The notes beneath the pieces are model-generated. The model did not search any database. It saw nothing but the letters and a program-made list of their open reading frames with translations, and was not told where the DNA came from. This document shows, one piece after another, positions 31,596-32,861 of a stretch of DNA of 32,861 nt (position 1 is the stretch's first letter; the number at the start of each line of letters is the position of its first letter). The position numbers and the translations under genes are program-made. This DNA is from Prevotella sp. UBA5387 (GTDB lineage Bacteria > Bacteroidota > Bacteroidia > Bacteroidales > Bacteroidaceae): NCBI GenBank assembly GCA_002407775.1, contig DHOP01000041.1, positions 1-32,861 of the forward strand, given 5' to 3'.

Positions 31596-32861
31596 TTATC
31601 TCACCCCGCGCCCGTGACAATTCTTAAATTTCTTGCCGCTTCCACATGGACATGGGTCATTTGGACGTGGCATCTTCTCATGCACGATGGGCTGACGATG
31701 CTGTTGCTGTGGCTCACGAGTATCCTGCGAAGCAGCAGATTGCTGAGCACTGCGCTGCTCATCGAAGTCATCCTTCTGCTCACGATAGCGTGGAGTATGT
31801 TGCTCAGGGGCCTTGGCTTCCTGAACCGGCTGCTGCTGTACCATGGAAACTGGTATCTGGCCGCGCATCAAGAAGCTGGCGATACGGTTGTTCATGTCGT
31901 CAATCATCGTATCCCAAAGTTTCGCACTCTCCAACTTATAGATGAGGAGCGGATCCTTCTGCTCGTAAGAGGCATTCTGCACACTGTGGCGCAACTCGTC
32001 GAGCTGGCGGAGATTCTCCTTCCAATCATCGTCGATAATAGAGAGCAAGACGAACTTCTCAAACTCCTTCACCACGTTCTTGCACTCTGTCTCGTATGCC
32101 TCCTTGAGGTTGGCACGTAGCTGAACCACGCGACGACCATCGGTGATAGGCACCAGGATAAACTGATATTGTTGTCCTTGAGTCTCGTAAACCTGCTTGA
32201 TTACAGGGTAGGCATCGCTCTGGATACGCTCTGTCTTACGCTTGAAAGTAGCCATGGCACTCTGGAAGGCGCGCTCCTCGAGTTCCTGCTTATTACCATT
32301 CTCATACTCATCCTGATCAAAGGGAACCTCCATGGAGAGTATTTCGAAGAAAGATTCCTTCACGTCCTGGTAGTCGTTGCCCTCGACGATCTTAACCACA
32401 CGATCCCAGATCACGTTGGAAATGTCCATGCCGATACGCTCGCCCATGAGTGCGTGACGACGCTTCTCATAGATTACGGTACGCTGCTTGTTCATCACGT
32501 CATCGTATTCGAGAAGGTGCTTACGGATACCAAAGTTATTCTCCTCAACCTTCTTCTGTGCGCGCTCGATACTCTTCGAAATCATCGAACTCTCGATACG
32601 CTCGCCATCTTCAAAGCCGAGGCGGTCCATGACCTTAGCGATACGCTCGCTACCGAACTTACGCATCAAGTCATCTTCCAACGAAACATAGAATACAGAA
32701 GAACCTGGGTCACCTTGACGACCGGCACGACCACGCAACTGGCGGTCAACGCGACGGCTCTCGTGGCGGGTTGTGCCAATGATAGCGAGACCGCCTGCAG
32801 CCTTAACCTCGGGCGAAAGCTTAATATCGGTACCACGACCGGCCATGTTGGTGGCAATAGT
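31596..32861 (-). CDS. secA: Preprotein translocase ATPase SecA, C-terminal part (partial)
   Basis: Motor ATPase that drives proteins through SecYEG. Only the C-terminal 420 or so residues are inside the window; the gene continues past the right edge. The frame enters as TIATNMAGRGTDIKL, then shows helicase motif VI (QLRGRAGRQGDPGSS), the helical scaffold and wing regions (LLEYDDVMNKQRTVIYEKRR, LRQLDELRHSVQNASYEQKD), a long glutamine-rich linker, and the zinc-binding tail CPCGSGKKFKNCHG, which binds SecB or ribosomes in E. coli. The linker is richer in Q than in many homologues. The terminator at 31521-31566 follows the stop codon. Confidence 0.97.
   Translation of the reverse strand, partial: TIATNMAGRGTDIKLSPEVKAAGGLAIIGTTRHESRRVDRQLRGRAGRQGDPGSSVFYVSLEDDLMRKFGSERIAKVMDRLGFEDGERIESSMISKSIERAQKKVEENNFGIRKHLLEYDDVMNKQRTVIYEKRRHALMGERIGMDISNVIWDRVVKIVEGNDYQDVKESFFEILSMEVPFDQDEYENGNKQELEERAFQSAMATFKRKTERIQSDAYPVIKQVYETQGQQYQFILVPITDGRRVVQLRANLKEAYETECKNVVKEFEKFVLLSIIDDDWKENLRQLDELRHSVQNASYEQKDPLLIYKLESAKLWDTMIDDMNNRIASFLMRGQIPVSMVQQQPVQEAKAPEQHTPRYREQKDDFDEQRSAQQSAASQDTREPQQQHRQPIVHEKMPRPNDPCPCGSGKKFKNCHGRGVR

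Overview
The window comes from a Bacteroidota chromosome, most likely Prevotella or a close relative (Prevotellaceae). The phylum call rests on several independent signs: promoters of the Bacteroidota type (TTTG, 19-21 bp, TAnnTTTG); a nuo operon with fused nuoCD and no nuoEFG; an ssb-gldE-phosphopantetheinyl transferase cluster; a GldB-like lipoprotein; a GT3 glycogen synthase; and a secreted protein with a likely type IX secretion (T9SS) C-terminal signal. The genus is an inference from protein style only.

Layout. Positions 1-379 hold a degenerate 22-bp repeat, a long perfect hairpin and the nuo terminator. Positions 380-10710 (minus) carry a ten-gene complex I operon, nuoA-B-CD-H-I-J-K-L-M-N, with a clear promoter at 10754-10786. 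Positions 10963-15522 (minus) encode a 1519-residue secreted protein: an N-terminal PL11-type rhamnogalacturonan lyase, a long beta-strand repeat region and a T9SS-like tail. Two small minus-strand genes follow (a His-rich membrane protein and a secreted protein). At 16834-21501 (plus) lies a glycogen operon: GT3 synthase, GT35 phosphorylase, and a rhodanese lipoprotein closed by a strong terminator. At 21640-22390 are five tRNA genes (Tyr, Gly, Leu, Leu, Gly), followed after 27 nt by an unrecognised conserved-looking protein gene. Then come ssb, gldE and a phosphopantetheinyl transferase (plus), a DUF4861-type secreted protein (minus, overlapping the transferase at the 3' ends), a gldB-like gene (plus), a DegP/HtrA protease (minus), RNase P RNA (plus), two small genes (plus), and the C-terminal part of secA (minus, running off the right edge).

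How the genes relate. Most of the window is core: respiration, glycogen storage and mobilisation, single-strand DNA binding, protein export and envelope quality control, tRNAs and RNase P. The PL11 protein and the DUF4861 protein both point to pectin (rhamnogalacturonan) use, but they are about 10 kb apart and no SusC/SusD pair is present, so this is not a classical polysaccharide utilisation locus.

The most unusual signal is non-coding. Three gene-free stretches (7-93, 15671-15824, 27945-28098) carry variants of one 22-bp tandem module. Each module is a 17-nt palindrome (consensus TAATCGCANTGCGATTA) plus a 5-nt linker. The two full arrays keep the 22-bp phase over seven units and align to each other in both orientations. 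I do not recognise this as a named element.
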